Assembly (NCBI RefSeq): GCF_013401995.1
Contig: NZ_JACBJI010000003.1
Span: 310,001-374,000, forward strand
From: Flavobacterium agri
GTDB taxonomy: Bacteria; Bacteroidota; Bacteroidia; Flavobacteriales; Flavobacteriaceae
Reading direction: 5' to 3'
Length of the DNA: 64,000 nucleotides
Within the stretch, counting starts at the first letter, position 1, and every line of letters begins with the position of its first letter. Under the pieces are notes generated by a model that made no database searches, was not told where the DNA came from, and saw nothing but the letters and a program-made list of their open reading frames with translations. Positions 1-7,485 of the stretch are shown here, in pieces. Both the position numbers and the translations under genes were made by a program.

Positions 1-399
1 CTCGTTTACTTCATGACTTCGCTCAAAGGCAACGATATTTTGCTGCACAGACTGAAGAACATCCGCAGCCAGCGCGAGAATTACGATGCCGAACTCCTGG
101 AAGACGTCGAAATCGAATTGCGTCAGGCGCAGGAAACCACGAACATCTATTCGGATATCTTAACCGGAACGATGGATGCCTACGCTTCGGTCATATCCAA
201 CAACATGAACAACATCATGAAGCAGATGACCTCGATTTCGATCATTTTAATGATTCCGACAGTGATAGCGAGTTTCTACGGCATGAACGTGCCCAACAGT
301 TTGCAGGAAAACCGCTTCGGATTGTGGATCATCATAGGGATTTCGCTACTTTTCTCGACATTCGGCGTATTGCTGTTCCGCAAGCGCAGATGGTTCTGA
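1..399 (+). CDS. corA: CorA-family magnesium/cobalt transporter, C-terminal part
   Basis: The reading frame is open at the left edge, so only the C-terminal portion is present. CorA proteins are pentameric inner-membrane channels for Mg2+ and related divalent cations. The visible part has a helical, charged stretch (the stalk helix) followed by two hydrophobic segments, with the signature YGMN at the end of the first one, which forms the pore mouth in this family. The short basic tail (RKRRWF) after the second helix is typical. The upstream cytoplasmic domain lies outside the window. An internal ATG at position 13 is not the true start. Confidence 0.93.
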   Translation, partial: LVYFMTSLKGNDILLHRLKNIRSQRENYDAELLEDVEIELRQAQETTNIYSDILTGTMDAYASVISNNMNNIMKQMTSISIILMIPTVIASFYGMNVPNSLQENRFGLWIIIGISLLFSTFGVLLFRKRRWF

Positions 400-951
400 T
401 CAATAATTGTTGAAACCTCCGATCAAGACGATACTTTTGCGTGCCCAGACACCGTCGGCTTTTTCGCAATAGTAATAATTGTCAAGGATGACGCTGCGTC
501 CGGTGAGATACCAAACATAAATCAACGCTTTGGTGCGGTCGTTGCTGAAAAGTGGAGGCGAATACAAATAAACGCCGGTACGGTTGTGGTTTTTGTAGAA
601 CGCGTCTATATCCAATTCTCGGTAATTGACATATTCGGCCGCTTTCACACGCGGTTGCCACGTTTCTATATGCAGCAGGCTTTTTTTCCAAAGAGTGACG
701 TTTCCGCCGATGTATTTCGAAATCGTGTCGAGGCGCTTCTGGAATTTCTGCTTTTCGAACTCGCTCTCGGTTTTGGGTTCGGTAAGGTAATCGCCCCAAA
801 AGTTATTGACGTCGCGGCACATGTAAATCGCAGGTTTGTTCTCGGCCTTGTTGAGGTCGTTGATGAGCTTGAACGATTCGGTGACTACGGGAGGTTCTTT
901 TTGGGAAAACAAAGTGCCGAAACACAAAAGCAAAGCGTAAAATAATTTCAT
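400..951 (-). CDS. Hypothetical exported protein
   Basis: A 183-residue protein starting at the ATG at 951, which gives a clean signal peptide (MKLFYALLLCFGTLFSQ) and a 4-bp ATGA overlap with the upstream gene. A start further upstream would add residues that spoil the signal peptide. The mature part is rich in Tyr, Asn and Lys and has no motif I recognise. It is translationally coupled to the preceding membrane-anchored protein, so the two probably act together at the cell envelope. Its 3' end abuts the corA stop, convergently. Function unknown. Confidence 0.75.
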   Translation of the reverse strand: MKLFYALLLCFGTLFSQKEPPVVTESFKLINDLNKAENKPAIYMCRDVNNFWGDYLTEPKTESEFEKQKFQKRLDTISKYIGGNVTLWKKSLLHIETWQPRVKAAEYVNYRELDIDAFYKNHNRTGVYLYSPPLFSNDRTKALIYVWYLTGRSVILDNYYYCEKADGVWARKSIVLIGGFNNY

Positions 952-1418
952 CGGATTGGGTTCTCGTCGTAAAAGTAACGCAAATCTACCCAAAGTTTTC
1001 CGCTTTGCGTATCTAGCAGCATGCTGTACGAATTGGTTTGGGTTTTGCCTTCTCGCAGGAACAGTTTCGGATTTTTGAGTGCCGAAATCCCGTCGGCGTC
1101 GAAATCGCGGAAATTGGCAGGAATCGAATCCGTTTTTTTGAAATCGTGCAATCGCGAATATTCGACGATATCGAATACTTGTTTATTGAGGATAAAAACG
1201 GTCGTCTTTCGCTTTTTGTCCGCGTCATAATTGCAATCGGCATCCAAAACCGGCGGAATGTTGACTTTGGCGCGTACCTCGATATGATCGACGTTGAACG
1301 ATTCGCAGTCGCGGCTGTTGGCGATTTTTTCGGTAAACGACACAAGTCCGAAAAAGCCCAGTCCTAAAAGTGCGAAGACGGCAATTCCGCCTACGATGAT
1401 TATTTTTTTTGTGCTCAT
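948..1418 (-). CDS. Hypothetical membrane-anchored protein
   Basis: 156 residues. An N-terminal hydrophobic helix (about residues 5-28, glycine and phenylalanine rich, preceded by MSTKK) would anchor it in the inner membrane with the rest in the periplasm. The remainder has a DADCNYD segment and two cysteines but no family I recognise. The stop codon overlaps the start of the next gene (ATGA), so both belong to one transcript. Function cannot be assigned from the sequence. Confidence 0.72.
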   Translation of the reverse strand: MSTKKIIIVGGIAVFALLGLGFFGLVSFTEKIANSRDCESFNVDHIEVRAKVNIPPVLDADCNYDADKKRKTTVFILNKQVFDIVEYSRLHDFKKTDSIPANFRDFDADGISALKNPKLFLREGKTQTNSYSMLLDTQSGKLWVDLRYFYDENPIR

Positions 1419-1469
1419 GAAAATTGGTTTGGTTTCTTCATGAACGCCAAAAGCGATGCGGAAATTGTA

Positions 1470-2534
1470 TTAAAATTCGCCTTCTTTGCGATAACGCGGA
1501 TCGTCTTTCTTGATGACTTCTATATTGCGTTTCGGAGACGGCTTGAAACTGTCGGGTCTTTGCGAATCGTCGCTGTTGCGGAAATCGCGTTTGCCGTACT
1601 CTTTTCTGCCTTCGTTTTTGTCACCCGAATCCTTTCGCGGGAAATCCCTTTTGGTAAAATCTTTTTTGGTGAAGTCCTTTTTCTGGAAGTCGCGCTTTGG
1701 CCTGTCCGATGTTTTGGCATCGGGAGCCTCCGAATCGTTTCTCGTATAATTCCTTTTCTGGAAATCGCGTTTCGGGGCAGGCGAACGGAATTCGTCCTTT
1801 TCAAAACTCGCTTCCTCGGTCTTGCTCGACGGTTCGATCAACAAACTAAGTTGCGAAATTTCGTCCTCGGTCAATTCGCGATGGCGTCCAAGCGGCAAGT
1901 CGAGCTTGATGTTGATGATGCGCACGCGTTTCAATTTCACGACCTCATAACCCAGATATTCGCACATGCGACGGATTTGTCGGTTCAAACCTTGCGTCAA
2001 AATGATGCGGAACGAATCCTTTCCAGTCTTTTCGACGAAGCATTTGCGCGTGACGGTATCCAGAATCGGGATGCCGTTGCCCATTCTGTCGATGAAGCGA
2101 TCGGTGACCGGCTTGTCGACGATGACCTCGTATTCTTTTTCGTGGTTGTTCCTCGCACGCAATATCTTGTTGACGATATCGCCGTCGTCGGTCAGGAAAA
2201 TCAAGCCTTCACTGGCTTTGTCGAGACGTCCGATAGGGAAGATGCGTTTCGGGAAATTAAGAAAATCGATGATGTTGTCGCGCACGTCGGTGTTGGTCGT
2301 ACACTCGATCCCAGGCGGCTTGTTGAGCGCGAGATACGTGAACTTGCCTGTTTTTTCGACAATGAGTTTGCCGTCGATCCTGATTTCGTCCGAAGGGCTC
2401 ACTTTCATGCCCAATTCGGCCGGTTTCCCGTTTACCGAGACGCGTCCGGCTTCGATGATCTCATCGGCTTCCCGACGTGAGCAATGCCCGGTTTCCCCAA
2501 TGAATTTGTTGAGGCGTTTAACGTTTTCTTCCAT
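1470..2534 (-). CDS. rluF: 23S rRNA pseudouridine synthase, RluF-like (RsuA/RluB family)
   Basis: 354 residues from the ATG at 2534. An S4 RNA-binding domain comes first (about residues 5-60, RLNKFIGETGHCSRREAD), then the pseudouridine synthase domain with the catalytic-aspartate motif IGRLDKASEGLIFLT and the RQIRRMCEYLGYEV segment. The sequence through the catalytic core resembles RluF, which modifies 23S rRNA near position 2604, more than RluB. After about residue 235 the protein runs into a long, charged, low-complexity tail with many RDF/KDF units, a common flavobacterial addition to RNA-modifying enzymes that probably adds RNA affinity. A TACCTTTG box ends five bases upstream of the ATG. 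Confidence 0.9.
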   Translation of the reverse strand: MEENVKRLNKFIGETGHCSRREADEIIEAGRVSVNGKPAELGMKVSPSDEIRIDGKLIVEKTGKFTYLALNKPPGIECTTNTDVRDNIIDFLNFPKRIFPIGRLDKASEGLIFLTDDGDIVNKILRARNNHEKEYEVIVDKPVTDRFIDRMGNGIPILDTVTRKCFVEKTGKDSFRIILTQGLNRQIRRMCEYLGYEVVKLKRVRIINIKLDLPLGRHRELTEDEISQLSLLIEPSSKTEEASFEKDEFRSPAPKRDFQKRNYTRNDSEAPDAKTSDRPKRDFQKKDFTKKDFTKRDFPRKDSGDKNEGRKEYGKRDFRNSDDSQRPDSFKPSPKRNIEVIKKDDPRYRKEGEF

Positions 2535-2538
2535 GCGG

Positions 2539-2546
2539 CAAAGGTA
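2539..2546 (-). promoter_or_regulatory. Probable -7 promoter box of rluF
   Basis: TACCTTTG on the minus strand matches the Bacteroidota TAnnTTTG element exactly. Only four bases separate its final G from the ATG, so the transcript would be leaderless or nearly so. No good TTG -33 element is seen at the usual distance. Confidence 0.6.
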
Positions 2547-2600
2547 AGCACTCAAAATCAACTTCGTATGCGGCTTTCACATAATGTTGGTGAATATTGC

Positions 2601-2608
2601 TATTTTTG
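2601..2608 (+). promoter_or_regulatory. Probable -7 promoter box of the S8 protease gene
   Basis: TATTTTTG matches TAnnTTTG, 18 bases upstream of the ATG at 2627. The -33 TTG at the standard spacing is not clear. Confidence 0.5.
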
Positions 2609-2626
2609 GAATACAACCTGCTGACT

Positions 2627-4216
2627 ATGAATAAACTGTTACTCCTTTTTACGGCTTTTTGCTTTTGCTTCGGATTTTCCCAAACCCGAAAAGGGCAATT
2701 CCATATTTCCGATGATCATTCTGTTCACGAATTGTATGTGGTTTTCACCGATGACAACCACGACGTGTCGCATCTCCAAACCGAATTCGGATTCGCTTTG
2801 GAACGCAAGGCGTTGGTTTCGGATGCGAAATTGGACGCACTCTCGCGAAATGCTTCGGACGGTGGCAATGCCGCAAACCGTTTACGCCATGTTTTCGAAG
2901 TGATTACGGCCGATTCGACCAATGCTTTTTTGCTCAATTTGGCCGCAAGATTGGAAATGTTGCCGAACGTTGCGTATTGTGAATTGGTTTGCCTGAAACC
3001 CGTTCCGCCGCCAGCCGATATCGCGCCGACAACGCCCAATTATTTTTCGCAACAAGGGTACATCCAGACCAATCCGGGAGTGAACATGCAATTCGCATGG
3101 AATCTGGGTTTGACCGGAAACGGTATGCGTATACGCGACGTCGAGTACGGATTCAATAAAAACCACGAGGAATTCAACGACAATCCGGGTGTTTTCATGC
3201 AGCCCGGAGCCGTGCTCAACGCCGGTGTTTCCCAAGATTATTCCGAACACGGGACGGCGGTTTTCGGTATTGTCGCAGGCAATGACGGATCGTATGGCGT
3301 GACCGGAATGGCGCATGGCATTTCCGAAATGATACAGTTTCCGGAATGGACGACTGCGGGTTACAATCCGTCGGCCGCCATAGCCGATGCCATCGAAGTT
3401 TCGGTTGCCGGAGACATCATCATTCTCGAAATGCAGGAATACGGAATCAACGACCAGTTCGTTCCGGCTGAATACAGCCAATTGGTCTGGGATTTGACCC
3501 AGGCCGCGACCCAATCGGGAATCCTTGTCGTGGCGGCTGCCGGAAACGGGAATGCCAATTTGGATTCGGCGGCCTATCAACCCTATATGGACAGAGGCGA
3601 CAGCGGCGCGATCATAGTTGGAGCCGGTTCATCGGACTTACAGCACGACAAAATTTCGTACAGCACTTACGGAAGTCGTGTAAACCTTCAAGGTTGGGCC
3701 AATGACGTACGTTCGACGGGTTACGGCAATTTTTCGGCTATTGGCGGCGATTTCAACCAACGTTACTGCACGTTTTCGGGGACGAGCTCGGCTACGCCGA
3801 TAGTGGCCTCGTGTGCAGTTGTGCTGCAATCGTACTATCATGATCTGACCGGCGAATTCTTGTCGCCTGATGAAATGCGCCAATTGCTGATCGATACCGG
3901 AATCGCTCAAGGTTCTGGTGGACATATCGGTCCGATTCCCGATATGCAGGCGGCAATCGAAGCGGTCAATGCCTTGTCCGTGACGAAATTTGAAGGATTG
4001 AAGTTCGTGGTTTCACCAAATCCGTCAAAAAGTACCATTCAGATTTCGGGTAATTTTTCAGCAAACGCGAAAGTCGAAATCGTGAATTCGATAGGGCAAA
4101 CCGTGGTAAGATCGGACAAAACGGATGTGGATATCGCGTTTTTGTCCGCCGGAATTTACTTTGTGAAAGTCGAGGATGGGAAAAATGTAGGAGTGAGGCG
4201 GTTGGTGAAGATTTAA
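2627..4216 (+). CDS. Secreted subtilisin-like (S8) serine protease with type IX secretion domain
   Basis: 529 residues from the ATG at 2627, which gives a signal peptide (MNKLLLLFTAFCFCFGFSQ). A propeptide-like stretch precedes the S8 catalytic domain at about residues 140-450. The triad is visible: Asp171 in IRDVEYG, His208 in SEHGTAVFGIVAG, and Ser387 in FSGTSSATP, with the oxyanion Asn307 in AAAGNGN. The final 75 residues (PNPSKSTIQISG to LVKI) form a Por secretion/type A sorting domain, so the protein is expected to cross the outer membrane by the type IX system and be released or attached to the surface. The gene is alone on its strand and is followed by the GIY-YIG/palindrome locus. Confidence 0.93.
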   Translation: MNKLLLLFTAFCFCFGFSQTRKGQFHISDDHSVHELYVVFTDDNHDVSHLQTEFGFALERKALVSDAKLDALSRNASDGGNAANRLRHVFEVITADSTNAFLLNLAARLEMLPNVAYCELVCLKPVPPPADIAPTTPNYFSQQGYIQTNPGVNMQFAWNLGLTGNGMRIRDVEYGFNKNHEEFNDNPGVFMQPGAVLNAGVSQDYSEHGTAVFGIVAGNDGSYGVTGMAHGISEMIQFPEWTTAGYNPSAAIADAIEVSVAGDIIILEMQEYGINDQFVPAEYSQLVWDLTQAATQSGILVVAAAGNGNANLDSAAYQPYMDRGDSGAIIVGAGSSDLQHDKISYSTYGSRVNLQGWANDVRSTGYGNFSAIGGDFNQRYCTFSGTSSATPIVASCAVVLQSYYHDLTGEFLSPDEMRQLLIDTGIAQGSGGHIGPIPDMQAAIEAVNALSVTKFEGLKFVVSPNPSKSTIQISGNFSANAKVEIVNSIGQTVVRSDKTDVDIAFLSAGIYFVKVEDGKNVGVRRLVKI

Positions 4217-4270
4217 GAAATAATACAGTTTTCCTGTAATTGATGGTTTGATGGATTTGAGAATTTTGGG

Positions 4271-4293
4271 AGACTCCGACGAAGGAGGAGTCT
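4271..4293 (+). repeat. REP-like palindrome, copy 1
   Basis: Hairpin AGACTCC-N9-GGAGTCT with loop GACGAAGGA. It shares loop and flank (GAATTTTGGG) with copy 2, but both stem arms carry the paired change T-A to C-G, which keeps the hairpin intact. It lies directly upstream of the GIY-YIG gene. Confidence 0.85.
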
Positions 4294-4311
4294 AAGCTTA
4301 AATCCTCATTT

Positions 4312-4638
4312 ATGAAAACTGCACAAAATCCTCATTTTGTTTACATAGCTACCAATAAAAGAAAGACAGTACTTTACACTAACTGTACTGATGATTTGGA
4401 TAGTCAGATGGATTTACATCGAAAACAAATCATCATGAATGTCAGGACGTTTACATCAAAATATAAAGTTTGTTATTTGCTTTTTTATCAACGATGTATT
4501 GATGCGAGGGAGGCCGAGCGGAGGAAAACCGAGATAAAAGGTTGGAGGCGTTCGAAAAAAATGGAACTGATTTATTCAATGAACCCGGAATTGGAATTTT
4601 TGGAGATTCCGACGAAGGAGGAATCTCATCCAATATAG
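4312..4638 (+). CDS. GIY-YIG superfamily protein, divergent, embedded in palindromes
   Basis: 108 residues. The N-terminal FVYIATN and VLYTNCTDDL correspond to the GIY and YIG strands of the small single-domain GIY-YIG family, and FTSKYKVCYLLFY, AREAERRKTEIKGWRRSKKMELI and the closing NPE also match it. The usual YTG glycine is Asn here, and the catalytic Arg expected shortly after the Thr-x-x-Leu is replaced (DLDSQMDLH), so nuclease activity may be lost. The last residues (EIPTKEESHPI) are encoded by palindrome copy 2, so the repeat has become part of the gene. Copies lie on both sides, suggesting that gene and repeats spread or are maintained together. It is not UvrC, being far too short. 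Confidence 0.75.
   Translation: MKTAQNPHFVYIATNKRKTVLYTNCTDDLDSQMDLHRKQIIMNVRTFTSKYKVCYLLFYQRCIDAREAERRKTEIKGWRRSKKMELIYSMNPELEFLEIPTKEESHPI
4604..4626 (+). repeat. REP-like palindrome, copy 2 (inside the GIY-YIG reading frame)
   Basis: Hairpin AGATTCC-N9-GGAATCT in the same orientation as copy 1. It overlaps the 3' end of the GIY-YIG gene and encodes its C-terminal residues. Confidence 0.87.
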
Positions 4639-4646
4639 ACAAACTT

Positions 4647-4668
4647 AGATTCCTCCTTCGTCGGAATC
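4647..4668 (-). repeat. REP-like palindrome, copy 3 (inverted)
   Basis: The 21-base core at 4648-4668 is the exact reverse complement of the core of copy 2. It lies 22 bases after copy 2 and forms an inverted pair with it. Confidence 0.87.
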
Positions 4669-4702
4669 AAACAACGGTCAAAGTCAAACATGCCAAAACC
4701 CT

Positions 4703-4724
4703 AGATTCCTCCTTCGTCGGAATC
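4703..4724 (-). repeat. REP-like palindrome, copy 4 (inverted)
   Basis: A second inverted copy with a core (4704-4724) identical to copy 3. It sits just before the stop codon of the convergent hydrolase gene and may act as a transcription end signal for it. Confidence 0.87.
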
Positions 4725-4725
4725 C

Positions 4726-5568
4726 CTAATCCTCAAACAAAAACCGCGCAACTTCGCCGTACAATTCGTCCCCGTGCATACTGTGCCCAAGTCCCGATGT
4801 CTTGATGACCTTGGCTTTAGACCACGCATCCGAAATCTTTTCCATTTCGGTAAACCTCACCACGTCATCTTCGGTGTCGTGCGCGACAAGACCGTCGAGA
4901 TTCAGCGTTTTGCCGAAAATCCTGGCCGTGTAATTATCGGGATGGAAATTGAAGTGCTCCATAAAATACTGATTGAGCAACTCACGCGATTTACGCGTAA
5001 GGCCAAGCAGTCCGTCATAATTGTCGATGATCGGATTGAGTTCGGCCGGAGAGCCCAACATTACGAGTTTGCGCAGCTTAGGATTCTGGTACAAATGCTG
5101 ATAGTACAAACTCGCCGATCCGCCGATCGAGTGGCCGATCAAATAATCAGGCTTGAATTTTTCGGCTGCCGCATTGATGAAAGCCGCGTATTTCGGAAGA
5201 CTGAAACTCCCTTGCGACAAACCGTGGTCGGGCGCGTCCAGAGCCACGATCGTACTTCCCGACGCTTGAAGGAACGGCAACAGTTTTTCCCAACGCCACG
5301 AATTGCTGTCCCAACCGTGGGCGAGCAAAATCACGGCTCCGTTTCCTTTCCAGGTATAGGTTTGGATCGTATCTCCGTTTAATGAAATCGTTTCGCGGTG
5401 AGTCTTGGCCAGCAGTTCGGGCAACGCATCGTGCCTGAGTTTCCCATCGCGCGGTTTGCTGAAAAAATAGTACACGACTTCTTTGCCTTTCTTCGGAAGA
5501 AGGAAACTAAGCAAGTTGACGTACAACCCGATCGATTTGGTAAGTATGAAATACCTGATTTTTTGCAT
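4726..5568 (-). CDS. Alpha/beta-fold hydrolase
   Basis: 280 residues from the ATG at 5568. The alpha/beta hydrolase fold is shown by LLAHGWDSNSW (oxyanion region), LDAPDHGLSQG, the nucleophile elbow GHSIGG with Ser147, and a C-terminal GLGHSMHG providing the likely catalytic His. The acid is probably in the AHDTEDDVV segment. The hydrophobic N-terminus (about residues 3-25) could associate with the membrane. Substrate cannot be told. The start lies directly after the terminator of the upstream coiled-coil gene, so it may have its own promoter or rely on read-through. Confidence 0.85.
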   Translation of the reverse strand: MQKIRYFILTKSIGLYVNLLSFLLPKKGKEVVYYFFSKPRDGKLRHDALPELLAKTHRETISLNGDTIQTYTWKGNGAVILLAHGWDSNSWRWEKLLPFLQASGSTIVALDAPDHGLSQGSFSLPKYAAFINAAAEKFKPDYLIGHSIGGSASLYYQHLYQNPKLRKLVMLGSPAELNPIIDNYDGLLGLTRKSRELLNQYFMEHFNFHPDNYTARIFGKTLNLDGLVAHDTEDDVVRFTEMEKISDAWSKAKVIKTSGLGHSMHGDELYGEVARFLFED

Positions 5569-5593
5569 AAAAAAAGCCCCAATCACGGGGCTT
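5569..5593 (-). terminator. Rho-independent terminator after the coiled-coil gene
   Basis: Stem AAGCCCC / GGGGCTT (5574-5580 with 5587-5593), six-base loop, followed on the minus strand by seven T. It ends just before the hydrolase ATG. Confidence 0.85.
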
Positions 5594-5598
5594 GTATT

Positions 5599-6387
5599 TT
5601 AGTGTTTGAACTCCGAAAAGAGTTGGTCCATTTTTTCGCGTTCTTCGGCGGCAAGCACATTGTCGATAAGGATTCGTCCTGAATGCTCGTCTGTGATGAT
5701 TTTCTTGCGGGCCGCGATTTCTACCTGCGTTTGAGGCGGAATCGTAAAGAAAGAACCGGCAGATGCGCCACGCTCGATCGACACTACAGCCAAACCGTTG
5801 CGTACACTCGTGCGGATGCGGTCGTAAGCCATAAGCAAACGATCTTCGATCTGCGCTCTGTATTCTGCAGATTTTTCGGCAAGGAAGCCTTCTTCCTTGG
5901 CAGTCTCGGCCATGATGTCCTCAAGCTCCGACTTCTTATGCTTCAAGTGAGACGATTTTGTCTCGAGTTTCTCTTTAGATTGTGAAATCACCTCTTTTTT
6001 GTGTTCGATGGAAGCCTTCATTTCCTTGATTTGCTTCTCGGCCAACTGGATTTCCAATTCCTGGAACTCAACTTCTTTGGTCAATGCGTTGAATTCGCGA
6101 TTGTTGCGCACGGTTTCCTGCTGCTTGGTGTATTTCTTGATGGCTTCTTTGTGATCCTCGATAGCGGTCTTGCGACTCTTGATGCTGTCCTCGATCACTT
6201 CAAGCTCGCTTTTGAATTTGTCAAGACGTGTGCTCAAACCGGTAACTTCATCCTCGAGGTCTTCCACTTCGAGCGGCAATTCGCCACGTACGTTGCGGAT
6301 CTCATCGATACGGGTATCGATCAACTGCAAATCGTACAATGCTCTCAACTTGTCTTCAACACTCAATTCTTTCACGGATGTAGCCAT
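5599..6387 (-). CDS. Coiled-coil protein of the C4 zinc-ribbon (CT398-like) family, zinc ligands absent
   Basis: 262 residues. A long two-way coiled coil (about residues 10-185, dense in Glu, Lys and Leu) is followed by a C-terminal segment GASAGSFFTIPPQTQVEI...IITDEHSGRILI. The arrangement matches bacterial proteins annotated as zinc-ribbon domain proteins that may bind nucleic acid, but the four ribbon cysteines of that family (CxxC ... CxxC) are replaced by Ser, Gly, Asp and Ser, so zinc binding is unlikely. It follows the Nif3 gene by two bases in the same operon, a pairing conserved in many Bacteroidota as far as I recall. Function unknown. Confidence 0.85.
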   Translation of the reverse strand: MATSVKELSVEDKLRALYDLQLIDTRIDEIRNVRGELPLEVEDLEDEVTGLSTRLDKFKSELEVIEDSIKSRKTAIEDHKEAIKKYTKQQETVRNNREFNALTKEVEFQELEIQLAEKQIKEMKASIEHKKEVISQSKEKLETKSSHLKHKKSELEDIMAETAKEEGFLAEKSAEYRAQIEDRLLMAYDRIRTSVRNGLAVVSIERGASAGSFFTIPPQTQVEIAARKKIITDEHSGRILIDNVLAAEEREKMDQLFSEFKH

Positions 6388-6389
6388 AT

Positions 6390-7484
6390 TTAAAAATACT
6401 TAACGGGATTGGTATTAACTTCGGATAAAATGATTGCAAAATTAGGGATTTTTTCCTTAAGAAAATCAAGCATGTAATTTTTTGTAAAACGCTCGCTTTC
6501 AAAGTGGCCGATGTCGAGCAAAAGCAATCGGTTTTCGGCCTCGTAAAACTGATGGTATTTGAGGTCCGAAGTCACGAAAGCGTCTGCACCTGCGCGTTTT
6601 GCGGCCGAAATCGCAAAACTTCCCGAACCGCCCAAAACGGCAACTTTTTTCACATTTTTATTTCGATATTCCGAATGTCGGATGCCTTCCGCCTGCATCG
6701 CATCGGACACCAATTGCAGGAATTCGCGTTCGGTTCTCGCCGTCTCAAGCTCGCCGATCATGCCCAAACCGATATTCTGGTGCTCGTTTTTAAGTTCGTA
6801 AATTTCATACGCGACTTCTTCGTAAGGATGCGAACCGAAAAGCGCTTTTAGGATTTTCGATTGCAGATGCTTTTCGAAAGTCACCTCGATTTTGGTTTCG
6901 TCGGCGCTTACGAATTCGTGCTTTTGCCCGATTTTGGGATTGCTGTCTTCGTTGCCCTGATACGTTCCGATGCCATTCGAATTGAAGCTGCAGTTCTCGT
7001 AGTTCCCGATTTTTCCGGCTCCGGCATCGAACAACGCTTGGCGAACCGAATCGGCGTTTGAGGTCGGGGCGAATGTCACGAGTTTGTGGATAAAGTCCTT
7101 CTTCGGAACCAAAATCTTCGTATTCACCAATCCGAGCGCATCGCAGAAAATCTTGTTCACGCCGTTTTTGTGGTTGTCCAAAGCCGTGTGCACCGCATAG
7201 ATCGCGATGTCGTTTTTGATCGCTTTGAGTATTGACCTTTCGACGTAATTCGCGCCCGTAATCTTCTTCAATCCCGAAAACAAGATCGGATGGAAGCATA
7301 CTACAAGATTACAATTTTTAGAAATCGCCTCGTCGATCACCGTTTCCAAAGCGTCGTGGCAAACGAGGATTCCCGTGGCTTCTATATCGGCATCGCCCAC
7401 GAGCAGTCCGACGTTGTCAAAATCTTCGGCATAAGCCAATGGCGCCATCTCATCGAGTATGGCCAGTATATTTCTTATTTTCAT
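6390..7484 (-). CDS. Nif3-like dinuclear metal center protein
   Basis: 364 residues, the length of the longer YqfO-type Nif3 proteins that carry a PII/CutA-like insert. Metal-ligand motifs are visible: VVCFHPILFSG near residues 60-70, AIYAVHTALDNHKNGVN around 95-111, and near the C-terminus LLDIGHFESERF. The insert (residues about 130-240, with GSHPYEEVAYEIYEL) is the regulatory-type domain. Members are sometimes annotated as GTP cyclohydrolase 1 type 2 homologues, but the physiological role is unsettled. It is the middle gene of a tight operon: secreted protein, Nif3, coiled coil. Confidence 0.92.
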   Translation of the reverse strand: MKIRNILAILDEMAPLAYAEDFDNVGLLVGDADIEATGILVCHDALETVIDEAISKNCNLVVCFHPILFSGLKKITGANYVERSILKAIKNDIAIYAVHTALDNHKNGVNKIFCDALGLVNTKILVPKKDFIHKLVTFAPTSNADSVRQALFDAGAGKIGNYENCSFNSNGIGTYQGNEDSNPKIGQKHEFVSADETKIEVTFEKHLQSKILKALFGSHPYEEVAYEIYELKNEHQNIGLGMIGELETARTEREFLQLVSDAMQAEGIRHSEYRNKNVKKVAVLGGSGSFAISAAKRAGADAFVTSDLKYHQFYEAENRLLLLDIGHFESERFTKNYMLDFLKEKIPNFAIILSEVNTNPVKYF

Positions 7485-7485
7485 G

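Noticed and set aside
1440..2480. A 346-residue open frame opposite rluF
   Set aside because: It is antisense to a gene with clear S4 and pseudouridine-synthase motifs, has no recognisable domain and arises from the codon bias of the real gene.
4271..4724. Could the four palindromes be a CRISPR array?
   Set aside because: Spacing is irregular (310, 20 and 34 bases), orientation is mixed, one copy is in a gene, and no cas genes are present.
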